Part shown: positions 23,949-32,229 of the stretch, piece by piece
How the letters are laid out: each line of letters begins with the position of its first letter
Position numbering within the stretch: position 1 is the first letter of the stretch
From: an uncultured Eubacterium sp.
GTDB lineage: Bacteria > Bacillota > Clostridia > Lachnospirales > Lachnospiraceae
Direction of reading: 5' to 3'
Assembly: GCA_910584345.1 (NCBI GenBank)
Contig: CAJTZX010000035.1
Span: 1-43,880, forward strand
Length of the DNA: 43,880 nt
Position numbers and translations under genes: made by a program
The notes under the pieces: model-generated
The model's database searches: none
Told to the model about the DNA's origin: nothing
The model's input: only the letters and a program-made list of their open reading frames with translations

Positions 23949-25148
23949 TCAACCATGCTCTGTCACCCTGGCATAAAATTTCCCATCCAAGGTACGTACA
24001 GTAATCTTATCTCCTGCCTGCACCTGCTTCTTATGCGTCACAGGCTTCCCTTTTTCATCCGTCACAAAAGAAAATCCATGACTTAGCTTTTTCACTGGAG
24101 AACCTGCCTCCAGACGCCCGGCCAACAACTGCAGCCGATGCCTGTCCATTTGCAGTCTATAGTCCATTCGTTGTATCAGTTTTTCTTCCAAATCAACAAG
24201 ATATTGTTTTTTACTGTTTAGTACTGCCTGCGGACTCAAATAGCCCAGCCGCAGCTGTAACTGCTGCTGTTTTTGCCGTTCGAAACGGATATGTTCCCGC
24301 ATCCGTAAGTGCAGCGTTGTATCCATAAGACGCACCGCTTCCTGAAACTGTCCGAAATCATATACTGCCAGTTCCGCAGCTGCCGATGGTGTAGGCGCAC
24401 GTAAATCCGCCACATAATCTGCAATTGTCGTATCTGTCTCATGCCCGACTGCTGAAATAACTGGTACTTGACATTCAAAGATCGCTCTTGCAACAATCTC
24501 TTCGTTAAATGCCCACAAGTCTTCGATCGAGCCGCCGCCACGTCCTACGATCATCGTATCGACGCCAATGGACTCCAACGCATGAATTCCATTTACAATA
24601 CTTTGCGCTGCGCCGTCTCCCTGCACGAGGGCCGGATATAAAATTAACTGCACATAAGGGTTTCGTCTGTGACTGATATTACGGATATCTTGTATGGCAG
24701 CTCCCGTTGGCGCGGTTACTATCCCGAGTCTGCGAATATACTTTGGAATCGGCTGTTTATATTCCGAAGCAAACATGCCCATTTCCGCTAGTTCTTTTTT
24801 CAATGCTTCAAATTTTAAAAACAACGCTCCTGCACCATCAAGCGATATCTCTCTGGCATACAGCTGATAACGGCCGTCCCTCTCGTAGACTTCCACGGAA
24901 CCGGTCACAACGACATGATCCCCGTCCTGCATTCGAAATTTCAGCCCGCACTTACGATTTCCTGCAAACATTACCGCCGCCATCGTTCCTATCTCATCCT
25001 TTAATGAAAAGTAAATATGTCCAGAACTATGATATTTACAGTTTGATATTTCACCTTTTACGCTGATCTTATGAAGCATAAAATCCTGCGCAAACATATT
25101 TTTGATATACGTATTTACCTGTCCTACACTATACACATGTTTCATCAT
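23949..25148 (-). CDS. xseA: Exodeoxyribonuclease VII large subunit
   Basis: XseA is the catalytic subunit of exonuclease VII, which degrades single-stranded DNA to oligonucleotides. The 399-aa protein begins with an OB fold (VYSVGQVNTYIKNMF, ISVKGEISNCKYHSSGHIYF). The catalytic domain follows (RLGIVTAPTGAAIQDIRNI, IVGRGGGSIEDLWAFNEE, PVISAVGHETDTTIADYVAD, RAPTPSAAAELA), and then a coiled coil. The ATG overlaps the nusB stop by 4 bp (ATGA). Confidence 0.97.
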   Translation of the reverse strand: MMKHVYSVGQVNTYIKNMFAQDFMLHKISVKGEISNCKYHSSGHIYFSLKDEIGTMAAVMFAGNRKCGLKFRMQDGDHVVVTGSVEVYERDGRYQLYAREISLDGAGALFLKFEALKKELAEMGMFASEYKQPIPKYIRRLGIVTAPTGAAIQDIRNISHRRNPYVQLILYPALVQGDGAAQSIVNGIHALESIGVDTMIVGRGGGSIEDLWAFNEEIVARAIFECQVPVISAVGHETDTTIADYVADLRAPTPSAAAELAVYDFGQFQEAVRLMDTTLHLRMREHIRFERQKQQQLQLRLGYLSPQAVLNSKKQYLVDLEEKLIQRMDYRLQMDRHRLQLLAGRLEAGSPVKKLSHGFSFVTDEKGKPVTHKKQVQAGDKITVRTLDGKFYARVTEHG

Positions 25149-25540
25149 ACAAGTTTTGCCAGCACTCCATTCAAAAATGACGGCGCACCGTCACTGCTAT
25201 AAACTTTTGCAAGTTCTACAGCTTCATTAATCGCTACGCCTGTAGGTATATCTTCTTCATATTTGATTTCATATACTGCCAGACGGATCAATGCCAGATC
25301 GACTTTCGCCATACGATTCGTCTTCCATCCGGTAGCCTTTTCGTTCACTGCAGCATCAATCTCTTCCCGTCTGTGATAAATATCCCATAACTTCTGTTCT
25401 AAATAAGCTCTTTTTCCCTCATCTGTCTCTTCTAGCTCCTGCATAAAAAGTTGCATCTGTTCTTCGATTTCTTCTTCGTCATAAAACTCTGTCTGGAATA
25501 ACATTTTAAAAACCTGTTCTCTGATTTCTCTCCTGCTCAT
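25145..25540 (-). CDS. nusB: Transcription antitermination factor NusB
   Basis: NusB forms with S10 the boxA-binding complex for rRNA antitermination. The 131-aa protein starts MSRREIREQVFKMLFQTEFY at the ATG at 25540, behind GAGAGGGAG. KVDLALIRLAVYEIKYEEDI and PTGVAINEAVELAKVYSS, with FLNGVLAKL at the end, are typical. An upstream in-frame extension to 25606 passes through a palindrome and lacks homology. Confidence 0.95.
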   Translation of the reverse strand: MSRREIREQVFKMLFQTEFYDEEEIEEQMQLFMQELEETDEGKRAYLEQKLWDIYHRREEIDAAVNEKATGWKTNRMAKVDLALIRLAVYEIKYEEDIPTGVAINEAVELAKVYSSDGAPSFLNGVLAKLV

Positions 25541-25580
25541 AACTCCCTCTCTGTCACAGTTTCGCAAGCCGGTCTGTACC

Positions 25581-25597
25581 GTTACTATGATAGTAAC
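25581..25597. repeat. Palindrome upstream of nusB
   Basis: GTTACTATGATAGTAAC is a perfect 8-bp inverted repeat around one base, 41 bp before the nusB start. It could be an operator or part of the nusB leader. No T-run follows. Confidence 0.5.
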
Positions 25598-25611
25598 ATT
25601 GAACATATGAT

Positions 25612-25635
25612 AAAAGGAGTGCCGCGTGACACTCC
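25612..25635 (-). terminator. Terminator downstream of asp23
   Basis: On the minus strand GGAGTG and CACTCC (25635-25630 and 25621-25616) form a GC-rich stem directly followed by TTTT. It separates asp23 from the nusB operon, so nusB likely needs its own promoter or readthrough. Confidence 0.7.
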
Positions 25636-25644
25636 AAATACAGC

Positions 25645-25662
25645 CTGGTACTGCAGTACCAG
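25645..25662. repeat. Perfect 18-bp palindrome after asp23
   Basis: CTGGTACTGCAGTACCAG is perfectly self-complementary and is flanked by AGC and CCGGCT, which extend the pairing. It lies 15 bp after the asp23 stop (25677), just before the terminator stem. Confidence 0.6.
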
Positions 25663-25676
25663 CCGGCTTACAAAAG

Positions 25677-26054
25677 TTATCTGCTGCTGCTCATATCCAC
25701 ACTGGCAATCCGTACATTTACAGCATTCACTTCCAGTCCTGTCATCGTTTCAATCGCTGTTTTAATCTTCTCCTGGACTTTTGCAGAAATTTCCGGTATT
25801 GCATATCCATAAGCAATATTTAATGCTACGTCAACCGTCACACAGTTGTCAATGACATCTACCTTGACCCCTTTTGCAAGATTTTTTCTGCCAAGTTTAC
25901 TGACCAGTTCATTCGTAATATTACCTGCCATAGAGCTGACGCCTTCAATTTCCGTAGCAGCCAGACCCGCTATAATCGTAACTACTTCATCTGCGATATT
26001 TACTTCACCCAGATTGTCTTCTTTAATGCTATATACTTTTCTATCTTCTGCCAT
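25677..26054 (-). CDS. Asp23/Gls24 family protein
   Basis: The 125-aa protein shows GEVNIADEVVTIIAGLAATE, IEGVSSMAGNI and VDVALNIAYGYAIPEISAKV, ending in VNVRIASVDM. These are hallmarks of Asp23/Gls24 (YloU-like) envelope-stress or alkaline-shock proteins. AGGAGG precedes the ATG and a promoter lies upstream. Asp23-family genes precede nusB in many Clostridia. The exact cellular role is unclear. Confidence 0.93.
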   Translation of the reverse strand: MAEDRKVYSIKEDNLGEVNIADEVVTIIAGLAATEIEGVSSMAGNITNELVSKLGRKNLAKGVKVDVIDNCVTVDVALNIAYGYAIPEISAKVQEKIKTAIETMTGLEVNAVNVRIASVDMSSSR

Positions 26055-26104
26055 GTATATTCCTCCTAATAGAAACCGTTAATAATATATACAATGTTAC
26101 CTTA

Positions 26105-26133
26105 ATTCTAACAGAGTTGTAAAAAAATCACAA
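26105..26133 (-). promoter_or_regulatory. Probable asp23 promoter
   Basis: TTGTGA (26133-26128) and TAGAAT (26110-26105) on the minus strand are 17 bp apart, 50 bp before the asp23 start. The 17-bp tandem repeats lie immediately upstream. Confidence 0.6.
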
Positions 26134-26141
26134 CCATCTAA

Positions 26142-26206
26142 AGAAACTTTTTATCATCAAAAACTTTTTATCATCAAAAACTTTTTATCATCAAAAACTT
26201 TTTATC
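26142..26206. repeat. 17-bp tandem repeats, four copies
   Basis: The unit AAAAACTTTTTATCATC is repeated almost perfectly: the first copy has one substitution, two are exact, and the last is truncated. The repeats lie between the divergent promoters of asp23 and the 102-aa gene. Each contains AAAAACTTTTT, a short inverted repeat with possible bent-DNA character. Confidence 0.9.
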
Positions 26207-26214
26207 TCTGACCC

Positions 26215-26243
26215 TTGCACAATATCCTTACCCGCACTATAAT
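26215..26243 (+). promoter_or_regulatory. Promoter of the 102-aa gene
   Basis: TTGCAC (26215-26220) and TATAAT (26238-26243) are 17 bp apart, 34 bp before the start codon. The -35 begins 9 bp after the tandem repeat block. Confidence 0.8.
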
Positions 26244-26277
26244 AAATAAAAATTTTAAATCATTCAGGAGGCTAACT

Positions 26278-26586
26278 ATGATAAAAACTATGATAAAAAG
26301 CACAGACCTGTTCCATCTTCCGTTTTATCAAAAATCGCCTTATTCCGGCAGCTTAAAAGGAATGCGGTTCTATATTGAAAAAGCAAAAGAAAATGATACA
26401 GATATTTTTCAAGTATGGATTTTTCCCGGCCCGTTATGTTTTGAAAAAACAGCCGACGATTTGAAACAGTCAAAAACATTTGCTTTTACAGAAGACAGTA
26501 TTGCAAACATTGCCGACTGGCTCAATGACCAGTATATCAGTCGTGAAGATTACTGGAACAAACATCAGTCTCTTCTTTCCGGCTGA
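26278..26586 (+). CDS. Conserved-looking hypothetical protein (102 aa)
   Basis: CAGGAGG lies 6 nt before the ATG at 26278; the frame open back to 26215 overlaps the promoter and is rejected. The product has MIKSTDLFHLPFYQKSPYSG, then GMRFYIEKAKENDTDIFQVW, IFPGPLCFEKTADD, FAFTEDSIANIADWLNDQYI and a short tail. It looks like a compact alpha/beta domain with aromatic residues and a FPGP loop. I believe similar small proteins occur in Lachnospiraceae but cannot assign a function. It has its own strong promoter. It is transcribed towards ligA and convergent with it. Confidence 0.75.
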   Translation: MIKTMIKSTDLFHLPFYQKSPYSGSLKGMRFYIEKAKENDTDIFQVWIFPGPLCFEKTADDLKQSKTFAFTEDSIANIADWLNDQYISREDYWNKHQSLLSG

Positions 26587-26620
26587 TACGGCTGCTGAAA
26601 CACCCTCTGGCAACTGTTTT

Positions 26621-28618
26621 TTACTCCTTTATCATTTCGAGCAGCTTTTCTTCACTGATTACGTTAACACCCAAAGCTTCTGCTTTTGTAAGTTTGCTTC
26701 CAGCATTGTCCCCTGCAAGCAAATAAGTAGTCTTCTTTGACACAGAACCGGACACTTTCCCTCCGTTACGTTCAATGAGCTCTGCAGCCTGCTTGCGTTC
26801 CATATTTGGCAGTGTGCCAGTAATTACGAACGTCATCCCGGCGAATCGTTCACTCTCGCCTTCCTGCCGAATATATGCCATATTGACTCCTTCTTCTTTT
26901 AACCTGCGAATCATTTCCTGATTTGACGCATCTTGAAAAAATCTTTGGATGCAGCCCGCGCTCACCTCTCCGATATCCGGTACTTCTACCAGCTGTTCCA
27001 CACTTGCTGCCGCCAGATTTTCTATCGTACCGAACTGTTTCATCACCGCTTTTGCCGCGGCCTTGCCAACGTTTGGAATGCCAAAGCCTGTTAACAGCTG
27101 ATATGCATCCCGCTGCTTTGCACCTTCAATAGCATCCAGCAGTTTATCCGTATTTTTTTCTTTACCAATCAATCCTTCTTCAATCATCTGCGTCCGATGC
27201 TCTTTGAGCACAAAAATATCTGCAATGTCCCGGATAAACCCGCGTCTAACCAAATCTTCAATATATACGCTGCCAAATCCTTTGATATCCATAGCATCTC
27301 TGCTGACAAAATTAATAATTCTACGCTCAACCTGAGACGGACAATTCGGTGACGGACATTTGATATCTGCCGTATCTTTTTCTCGGACTGTCTTTGTACC
27401 ACAGACCGGGCAAATTTCCGGTAAATGAAACCTCTGTACATGATCGTCTCTTCGTTCTTTTACCACTTCCCGAATCTTTGGGATAATCTCTCCCGACTTA
27501 TAGACTTTTACATAATCACCAATTCCAACATCTAATTGGTCAATAAAGTCCTGATTATGAAGCGTTGCCCGAGAAACCGTCGTTCCACATAAGCGCACCG
27601 GTTCAAAAATAGCTGTCGGGGTAATCCTTCCTGTGCGCCCTACTGATACTTCGATATCTAGTATTTTTGCTATTTTTTCTTCCGGCGGATATTTATAGGC
27701 AACGGCCCATCTTGGTACCTTAGACGTTGCCCCAAGCTTCCTGCGGTCTGCAAGACTGTTCAGCTTTACAACAGCCCCATCAATATCATAAGGCAGATTT
27801 CCACGGTTTTCTCCGATCGCGCAAACTGCTTCCCATACTTCCTGCGCAGTATGGCAGATGCGATAATCCTGAATGACCGGGATTCCCTGTTTTTTCAGAT
27901 ATTCATATCCTTGTGTATGTGTCTTAAAATCACCGCCGCTTTCCTGCTGGATATTAAAAACAAACATAGAAAGTCCACGCTCTTTTGTCACAGCTGTATC
28001 TAACTGACGCAGCGTTCCTGCGGCGCAGTTTCTCGGATTGGCAAATACACGCTTTCCTGCAAGCTCCTGCCGTTCGTTTACTCGTTCAAAATCCGCATTT
28101 GTCATATAAACTTCACCGCGAATTTCCAAATACGGAAGGGGCTGTTTCAGCTTCTTTTTCACATCTTTTATCACTCTTGCATTGGCCGTTACATCTTCTC
28201 CAAAATTAATGCCGTCTCCTCTTGTCTCTGCCAGCTTCAGCAGACCATCTTCATAGCGCAGCACAAGAGAAAGCCCGTCTATTTTATATTCTACTACAAA
28301 CTCCGGATCTTGCAGTTGCTTTTGCATATCAGCTACGAACTCAAACACTTCCTCTTTGGAAAATACATCCTGCAGGCTCAGCATAGGTACATTATGACGC
28401 ACAAGCACTCCGGCCTCCCGCTTCGCACTGCCGCCTACCCGCTGGGAAGGCGAGTCCGGCGTTACAAACTCGGGATGTTCCTTTTCGATCGCTTTTAGTT
28501 CCTGCATCAGCTCATCATATTCGTGATCTGTAATCTGTGGATCATCCTGATCGTAATAATATTCCATATGTTTGCGAATCAATTGTGTTAGTTGTTTGTA
28601 TCTGTCCATTGGATTCAT
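26621..28618 (-). CDS. ligA: NAD-dependent DNA ligase LigA
   Basis: The 665-aa ligase seals nicks using NAD. The start ATG at 28618 follows GGGAGGAAGA and overlaps the rluF stop by ATGA; a longer frame to 28633 lies inside rluF. Domains in order: Ia and adenylation domain (VEYKIDGLSLVLRYEDG with the active-site Lys, ETRGDGINFGEDVTANARVI, FANPRNCAAGTLRQLD); OB fold (VSVGRTGRITPTAIFEPV); Cys4 zinc finger (CPVCG...CPSPNCPSQ); HhH (LLTGFGIPNVGKAAAKAVM); and a C-terminal BRCT (FAGMTFVITGTLPNMERKQA). Full length, no lesions. Confidence 0.97.
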   Translation of the reverse strand: MNPMDRYKQLTQLIRKHMEYYYDQDDPQITDHEYDELMQELKAIEKEHPEFVTPDSPSQRVGGSAKREAGVLVRHNVPMLSLQDVFSKEEVFEFVADMQKQLQDPEFVVEYKIDGLSLVLRYEDGLLKLAETRGDGINFGEDVTANARVIKDVKKKLKQPLPYLEIRGEVYMTNADFERVNERQELAGKRVFANPRNCAAGTLRQLDTAVTKERGLSMFVFNIQQESGGDFKTHTQGYEYLKKQGIPVIQDYRICHTAQEVWEAVCAIGENRGNLPYDIDGAVVKLNSLADRRKLGATSKVPRWAVAYKYPPEEKIAKILDIEVSVGRTGRITPTAIFEPVRLCGTTVSRATLHNQDFIDQLDVGIGDYVKVYKSGEIIPKIREVVKERRDDHVQRFHLPEICPVCGTKTVREKDTADIKCPSPNCPSQVERRIINFVSRDAMDIKGFGSVYIEDLVRRGFIRDIADIFVLKEHRTQMIEEGLIGKEKNTDKLLDAIEGAKQRDAYQLLTGFGIPNVGKAAAKAVMKQFGTIENLAAASVEQLVEVPDIGEVSAGCIQRFFQDASNQEMIRRLKEEGVNMAYIRQEGESERFAGMTFVITGTLPNMERKQAAELIERNGGKVSGSVSKKTTYLLAGDNAGSKLTKAEALGVNVISEEKLLEMIKE

Positions 28619-29397
28619 TCTTCTTCCTCCCAAAGCTGCTGGTCTATTGCGCTGCTATCGAATCTTACCGTATCATTCGAAGAATTTTCGAGCAGTTGTT
28701 CCAGCCGCTTTAACTCTTCGGGTGTGACCTTCCGATAAGCTCCTGTCGGAAGGTCTCCCAAACGGATATTCATAATTCTTACTCTCTTTAGACTAACCAC
28801 ACGATAATCAAAATATTCACACATTCTGCGAATCTGCCGATTCATTCCTTGTGTGAGCACCATGCGAAAGCTTCTTTTTCCGATTCGTTCCACCCTGCAT
28901 TTTCTTGTCATGGTATCTAATATCGGAACACCTTCTGCCAATGCCCGCAAAAATGAATCGGATGCAGTTTTATGAACGGTCACAAGATATTCTTTTTCAT
29001 GACGATTGCCAGACCTCATAATCTTATTTACAAAATCACCCTTGTTCGTCATTAAAATCAATCCTTCTGACTGCTTATCTAACCTGCCAATCGGATAAAT
29101 CCGTTTCGGATAATGTAAAAAATCTACAATATTATCTTTTTCTTTTTTTTGTGCCGTACAGACAATCCCTTTTGGTTTGTTCACAACGAGCAAAATAGGT
29201 TCTTCTTCTGCTTCTACCAGCCTGCCCTGATAATAGATCGGCATATCAGGCATTACAAGATCTCCGATCTGAGCAACCGCATCTCCAATCCGTACATTTC
29301 CGGCTACAATCTGACGGTCTGCTTCTCTTCTGGAACAGACACCGGCAGCGCTTAAATATTTATTGATTCTTATTTTTCCTTCTTCTTTTTCTTCCAT
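28615..29397 (-). CDS. rluF: 23S rRNA pseudouridine synthase (RluF/RluB type)
   Basis: The 260-aa protein has an N-terminal S4 domain (RINKYLSAAGVCSRREADRQ). The RsuA-family catalytic domain shows IYPIGRLDKQSEGLILMTN with the catalytic Asp, and LTQGMNRQIRRMCEYFDYRV. The C-terminal pattern RVRIMNIRLGDLPTGAYR is more like RluF than RluB. It makes pseudouridine in 23S rRNA helix 80-90. The C-terminus (DSSAIDQQLWEEEE) is acidic. It is translationally coupled to ligA by a 4-bp overlap. Confidence 0.9.
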   Translation of the reverse strand: MEEKEEGKIRINKYLSAAGVCSRREADRQIVAGNVRIGDAVAQIGDLVMPDMPIYYQGRLVEAEEEPILLVVNKPKGIVCTAQKKEKDNIVDFLHYPKRIYPIGRLDKQSEGLILMTNKGDFVNKIMRSGNRHEKEYLVTVHKTASDSFLRALAEGVPILDTMTRKCRVERIGKRSFRMVLTQGMNRQIRRMCEYFDYRVVSLKRVRIMNIRLGDLPTGAYRKVTPEELKRLEQLLENSSNDTVRFDSSAIDQQLWEEEE

Positions 29398-29643
29398 AAA
29401 TTAAACTCTTCCATAATTATAATGATATCTCTTTTTACATTTTATTTTGTATTTCCTCATTCATTTTTTTGATGTCATCGCTTGTAATCTAATGATTCAC
29501 TGGCAAATATTTACAAACAAAATAATGACAAGGAAAAAGCGGATGCCGCATCGTGCCGGATACCGGCTTTATCAAATACAGCAACCGCTTTTGAAATCTA
29601 AAATTCTTGATAAAATTATGAAGCATGAAACCGCAATGTTACA
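29398..29643. other. Intergenic region without a gene
   Basis: Nothing convincing lies here. A GC-rich stretch at 29541-29571 could form weak hairpins, and on the minus strand it is followed by CTTTTTCC, so it might act as a terminator for the SH3 gene. Confidence 0.35.
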
Positions 29644-31254
29644 TTACCGCAAATACTCTGTCTTCGCGTATCCGGTCTGTCCATTCCACGATACTTTTGT
29701 CCAGCCTTCTGCATAACTCATAATAACCGTAACAACATCTCCCTGATAGGCAAGCCCTACCCGGTCTGCAGTCTCACTCATAGAGGTACGAATATTTACA
29801 GAATCCGTCAGCGTAATCCTGTCGCCCTCGTTCAGATAAGTAGTCGATGTTGGACGATCCTGTGACGTATCGTCTTTTTCGACTTTGGATTTGCTGGATA
29901 CAATGTATTCTTTCTTCACATACCCAAACTTACCCTTGCTCCGGACTCTGAACCAGCCATCTTTGCTCTTTCCGTAGATCATAACTTTTGTACCGGCTTT
30001 TAATGTCTGTACAACATCACTGTCCGTACTCTGTTTCTTACGCATATTAACTTTTGTTTTTGCATATGCGGTACGTTTCTGTACCTGAACTTTGGATGGA
30101 TCTGATACAATATACTCTTTGCTGATATATCCTGTCTTGCCTTTGCAAGTCACTTTAAACCATCCGTCTTTGCTCGTTCCGTGAATCGTAACTTTTGTGC
30201 CGGCGTTTAATGTCTGTAAAATCTCACTCTCTGTACTGCGTTTCTCGCGCATATTTACTTTTGTCTTTGCATATGCGGTTCTTGTTTTTTCAGATGTATT
30301 CGTATCGTCCTTTGATCCATGATTACTATTGTTTTCCGTATTATCGTCTTTTTGCTCGTTATCATCTGTATTTACATCCGGCTGTTCATGATCTTTATTC
30401 TTATCATCGTTTTGATTATTATCGTTTTGCTCATTGTCCTTCTTACTGTCATCTTTTTCGCCAGTATCCTTTTCATCATCTGCCGTTGTCTGCGGACTAA
30501 AACTAGCCACCCATTCTGCAAGTGTATTCGGCATTGTTGTATAAACCATGGTATTCAAATCTTCATCTTTTTCAACGGCTTTGTCCAATTCTTTCCAGAC
30601 GTCTTTTTGCATTGCAATGATATCCTCATTTTCGCCAAACTCTGTAAGCAGCGTATTGATTTGGACATCCATGAAATTTTCTTTATAATCCTGATTAAAA
30701 GAGCTGTACGCGTTGTCTATATAAAAATTCCCCTTTTCATCTCTGCGGACATAAAAGCTCGCCATTTCCGGTGCTGTCGATGAAATATCCGGAAATTTCA
30801 TCTGAGTAACTACAATTACTGCATATTCACCTTCTGCAGCGCCATTTTTTGTATAACAATTAATATCTTCATAGGATTCTATACATTTACTATAGCTTTG
30901 GATATAGCTTTTTTCCGTATCTGAAATAGGAAATGCGATTTTTTCAATTGCTTTCGTATCTCCTTTTGCATAAGATTTATAATATTCTTCAAATAGCGCA
31001 TTAATCTGTGGATATGCGTTAACTTCAACCTCCTGCGTATTATTTGCATCATCTGATTCGGTATCTTGTGTCACTTTTGTTTCTGCCGGATCCTTACTCC
31101 CATTTGCTTTTTGCGATGTCGAAACTACTACTGCCAATAATATAAGCATTGCACCTGTCGCTATGTATTTTTTATATTTGGAACAGATATTTTTAATAGA
31201 ATCTATATTAAAACCTAAGTTATTATCATTTTTATTTGAATTTTTGGCTGCCAT
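29644..31254 (-). CDS. Membrane-anchored protein with three SH3b domains
   Basis: The 536-aa product starts with a lysine-rich cytoplasmic tip and a membrane segment (IATGAMLILLAVVV) near residue 33, followed by a 200-residue extracellular region. Then comes a low-complexity linker of D, N, K and E (residues ~270-335). Three bacterial SH3 repeats end it: KTKVNMREKRSTESEILQTL, KTKVNMRKKQSTDSDVVQTL and TLTDSVNIRTSMSETADRVG. Each is followed by GWFKV/GWFRV/GWTKV and GYISKEY/GYVKKEY/GYAKTEY. SH3b domains usually bind cell wall. AAGGAGGCAGTCA precedes the ATG. The middle domain (EYAVIVVTQMKFPD, FYVRRDEKGNFYIDNAY) is NTF2-like in pattern, only tentatively. It probably senses or binds the cell wall. 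Confidence 0.85.
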   Translation of the reverse strand: MAAKNSNKNDNNLGFNIDSIKNICSKYKKYIATGAMLILLAVVVSTSQKANGSKDPAETKVTQDTESDDANNTQEVEVNAYPQINALFEEYYKSYAKGDTKAIEKIAFPISDTEKSYIQSYSKCIESYEDINCYTKNGAAEGEYAVIVVTQMKFPDISSTAPEMASFYVRRDEKGNFYIDNAYSSFNQDYKENFMDVQINTLLTEFGENEDIIAMQKDVWKELDKAVEKDEDLNTMVYTTMPNTLAEWVASFSPQTTADDEKDTGEKDDSKKDNEQNDNNQNDDKNKDHEQPDVNTDDNEQKDDNTENNSNHGSKDDTNTSEKTRTAYAKTKVNMREKRSTESEILQTLNAGTKVTIHGTSKDGWFKVTCKGKTGYISKEYIVSDPSKVQVQKRTAYAKTKVNMRKKQSTDSDVVQTLKAGTKVMIYGKSKDGWFRVRSKGKFGYVKKEYIVSSKSKVEKDDTSQDRPTSTTYLNEGDRITLTDSVNIRTSMSETADRVGLAYQGDVVTVIMSYAEGWTKVSWNGQTGYAKTEYLR

Positions 31255-31365
31255 TGACTGCCTCCTTGTCTGTCTATTGAAATTTTCGTGAAATTGTTCT
31301 GAATTGTTAAAATTAGGTAATTAACTATACGAAGACGCCGTATAACGGTCGATTAGTCAGAAAAA

Positions 31366-31437
31366 TGCAACCGGCGGGAATCGAACCCACATTACAGGAG
31401 TCGGAGTCCTGCGTTCTATCCGTTAGACTACGGTTGC
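31366..31437 (-). tRNA. tRNA-Arg (anticodon CCG)
   Basis: The 72-nt minus-strand sequence has acceptor arm GCAACCG/CGGTTGC, D-loop with GTCTAACGGATAGAAC, anticodon stem CAGGA/TCCTG around CTCCGAC (CCG anticodon, U33 present), and T arm GTGGG TTCGATT CCCGC. The discriminator base is A and CCA is not encoded. TTTTT follows directly. Confidence 0.96.
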
Positions 31438-31482
31438 AAAAGCTAATATATATTATAACACGTTTTTTCCAAAAAGAAAAGA

Positions 31483-32004
31483 CTAAATTTCTAACAATAT
31501 TATTTTTTTCTGCTGCTTTGTTTTCGGCAAATCGATCAATCGTTGATTTTCAGACCCACGAAAACGAAGGCTGATATTTTTCTCGCTCTCATGAAATTCA
31601 CCATCTACCAACACGTCTATCATAGAAAGCATTTCATCTGTTACCTCACATCTGGCACGACTGTCCTCGATTAAATCTGTCTCATAAGTATATCCGGTAT
31701 AGCACCAAATATCTTTTTGAGGAAACTGCGATTTGACATGCCGCAAAAGCTTTACTAATTCCCTTTGATTTTCCGGTTCAAACGGCTCACCGCCAAGCAG
31801 TGTCAGACCTTTGATATAGTCATGATTCAGCGCATTTAAAATATGTTGCTGCGTAGCTTTTGTATAAGGGCTTCCGTACTTAAAATCCCATGTTTCAGGC
31901 TGAAAACACCCCTTACAATGATGCGTGCATCCAGATACAAACAAAGTTACCCTTACTCCGATTCCATTCGCAATATCTGTTGTTTTGATCGTTCCATAAT
32001 ACAT
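31483..32004 (-). CDS. nrdG: Anaerobic ribonucleotide reductase activating protein NrdG
   Basis: NrdG uses SAM and a [4Fe-4S] cluster to install the glycyl radical on class III reductase NrdD. The 173-aa protein has VSGCTHHCKGCFQPETWDF with the CxxxCxxC motif, TLLGGEPFEPENQRELV and DIWCYTGYTYE. AGAGGTGGC precedes the ATG. nrdD is not adjacent, so it must be elsewhere. The gene is divergent from aroF with its own promoter. Confidence 0.95.
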   Translation of the reverse strand: MYYGTIKTTDIANGIGVRVTLFVSGCTHHCKGCFQPETWDFKYGSPYTKATQQHILNALNHDYIKGLTLLGGEPFEPENQRELVKLLRHVKSQFPQKDIWCYTGYTYETDLIEDSRARCEVTDEMLSMIDVLVDGEFHESEKNISLRFRGSENQRLIDLPKTKQQKKIILLEI

Positions 32005-32082
32005 ATCTGAAAGCCACCTCTCATATTTTTGACTATTTTTTCTTGTCTGTTTTTCATGCTTGTCTTTTTTAAATGCAGCATT

Positions 32083-32111
32083 ATTATACCTGATTCTTAT
32101 ATGTTCGACAA
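32083..32111 (-). promoter_or_regulatory. Promoter of nrdG
   Basis: TTGTCG (32111-32106) and TATAAT (32088-32083) on the minus strand are 17 bp apart, about 80 bp before the nrdG start. Confidence 0.7.
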
Positions 32112-32150
32112 GTTATTTTTAGAAATTCTTTCAGATTTTTTAGATGCTGT

Positions 32151-32179
32151 TTGACAAATAAAAACCCCTCATGTAAAAT
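32151..32179 (+). promoter_or_regulatory. Promoter of aroF
   Basis: TTGACA (32151-32156) and TAAAAT (32174-32179) are 17 bp apart. The leader of about 45 nt carries AAAGGAG before the start codon. Confidence 0.8.
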
Positions 32180-32229
32180 AGATGGCGTCTAAAAATTGTT
32201 CATTTTATTTTATATAAAGGAGAATATTT

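Noticed and set aside
26142..26206. CRISPR array
   Set aside because: Units are 17 bp, contiguous with no spacers, and no cas gene is present; they are simple tandem repeats.
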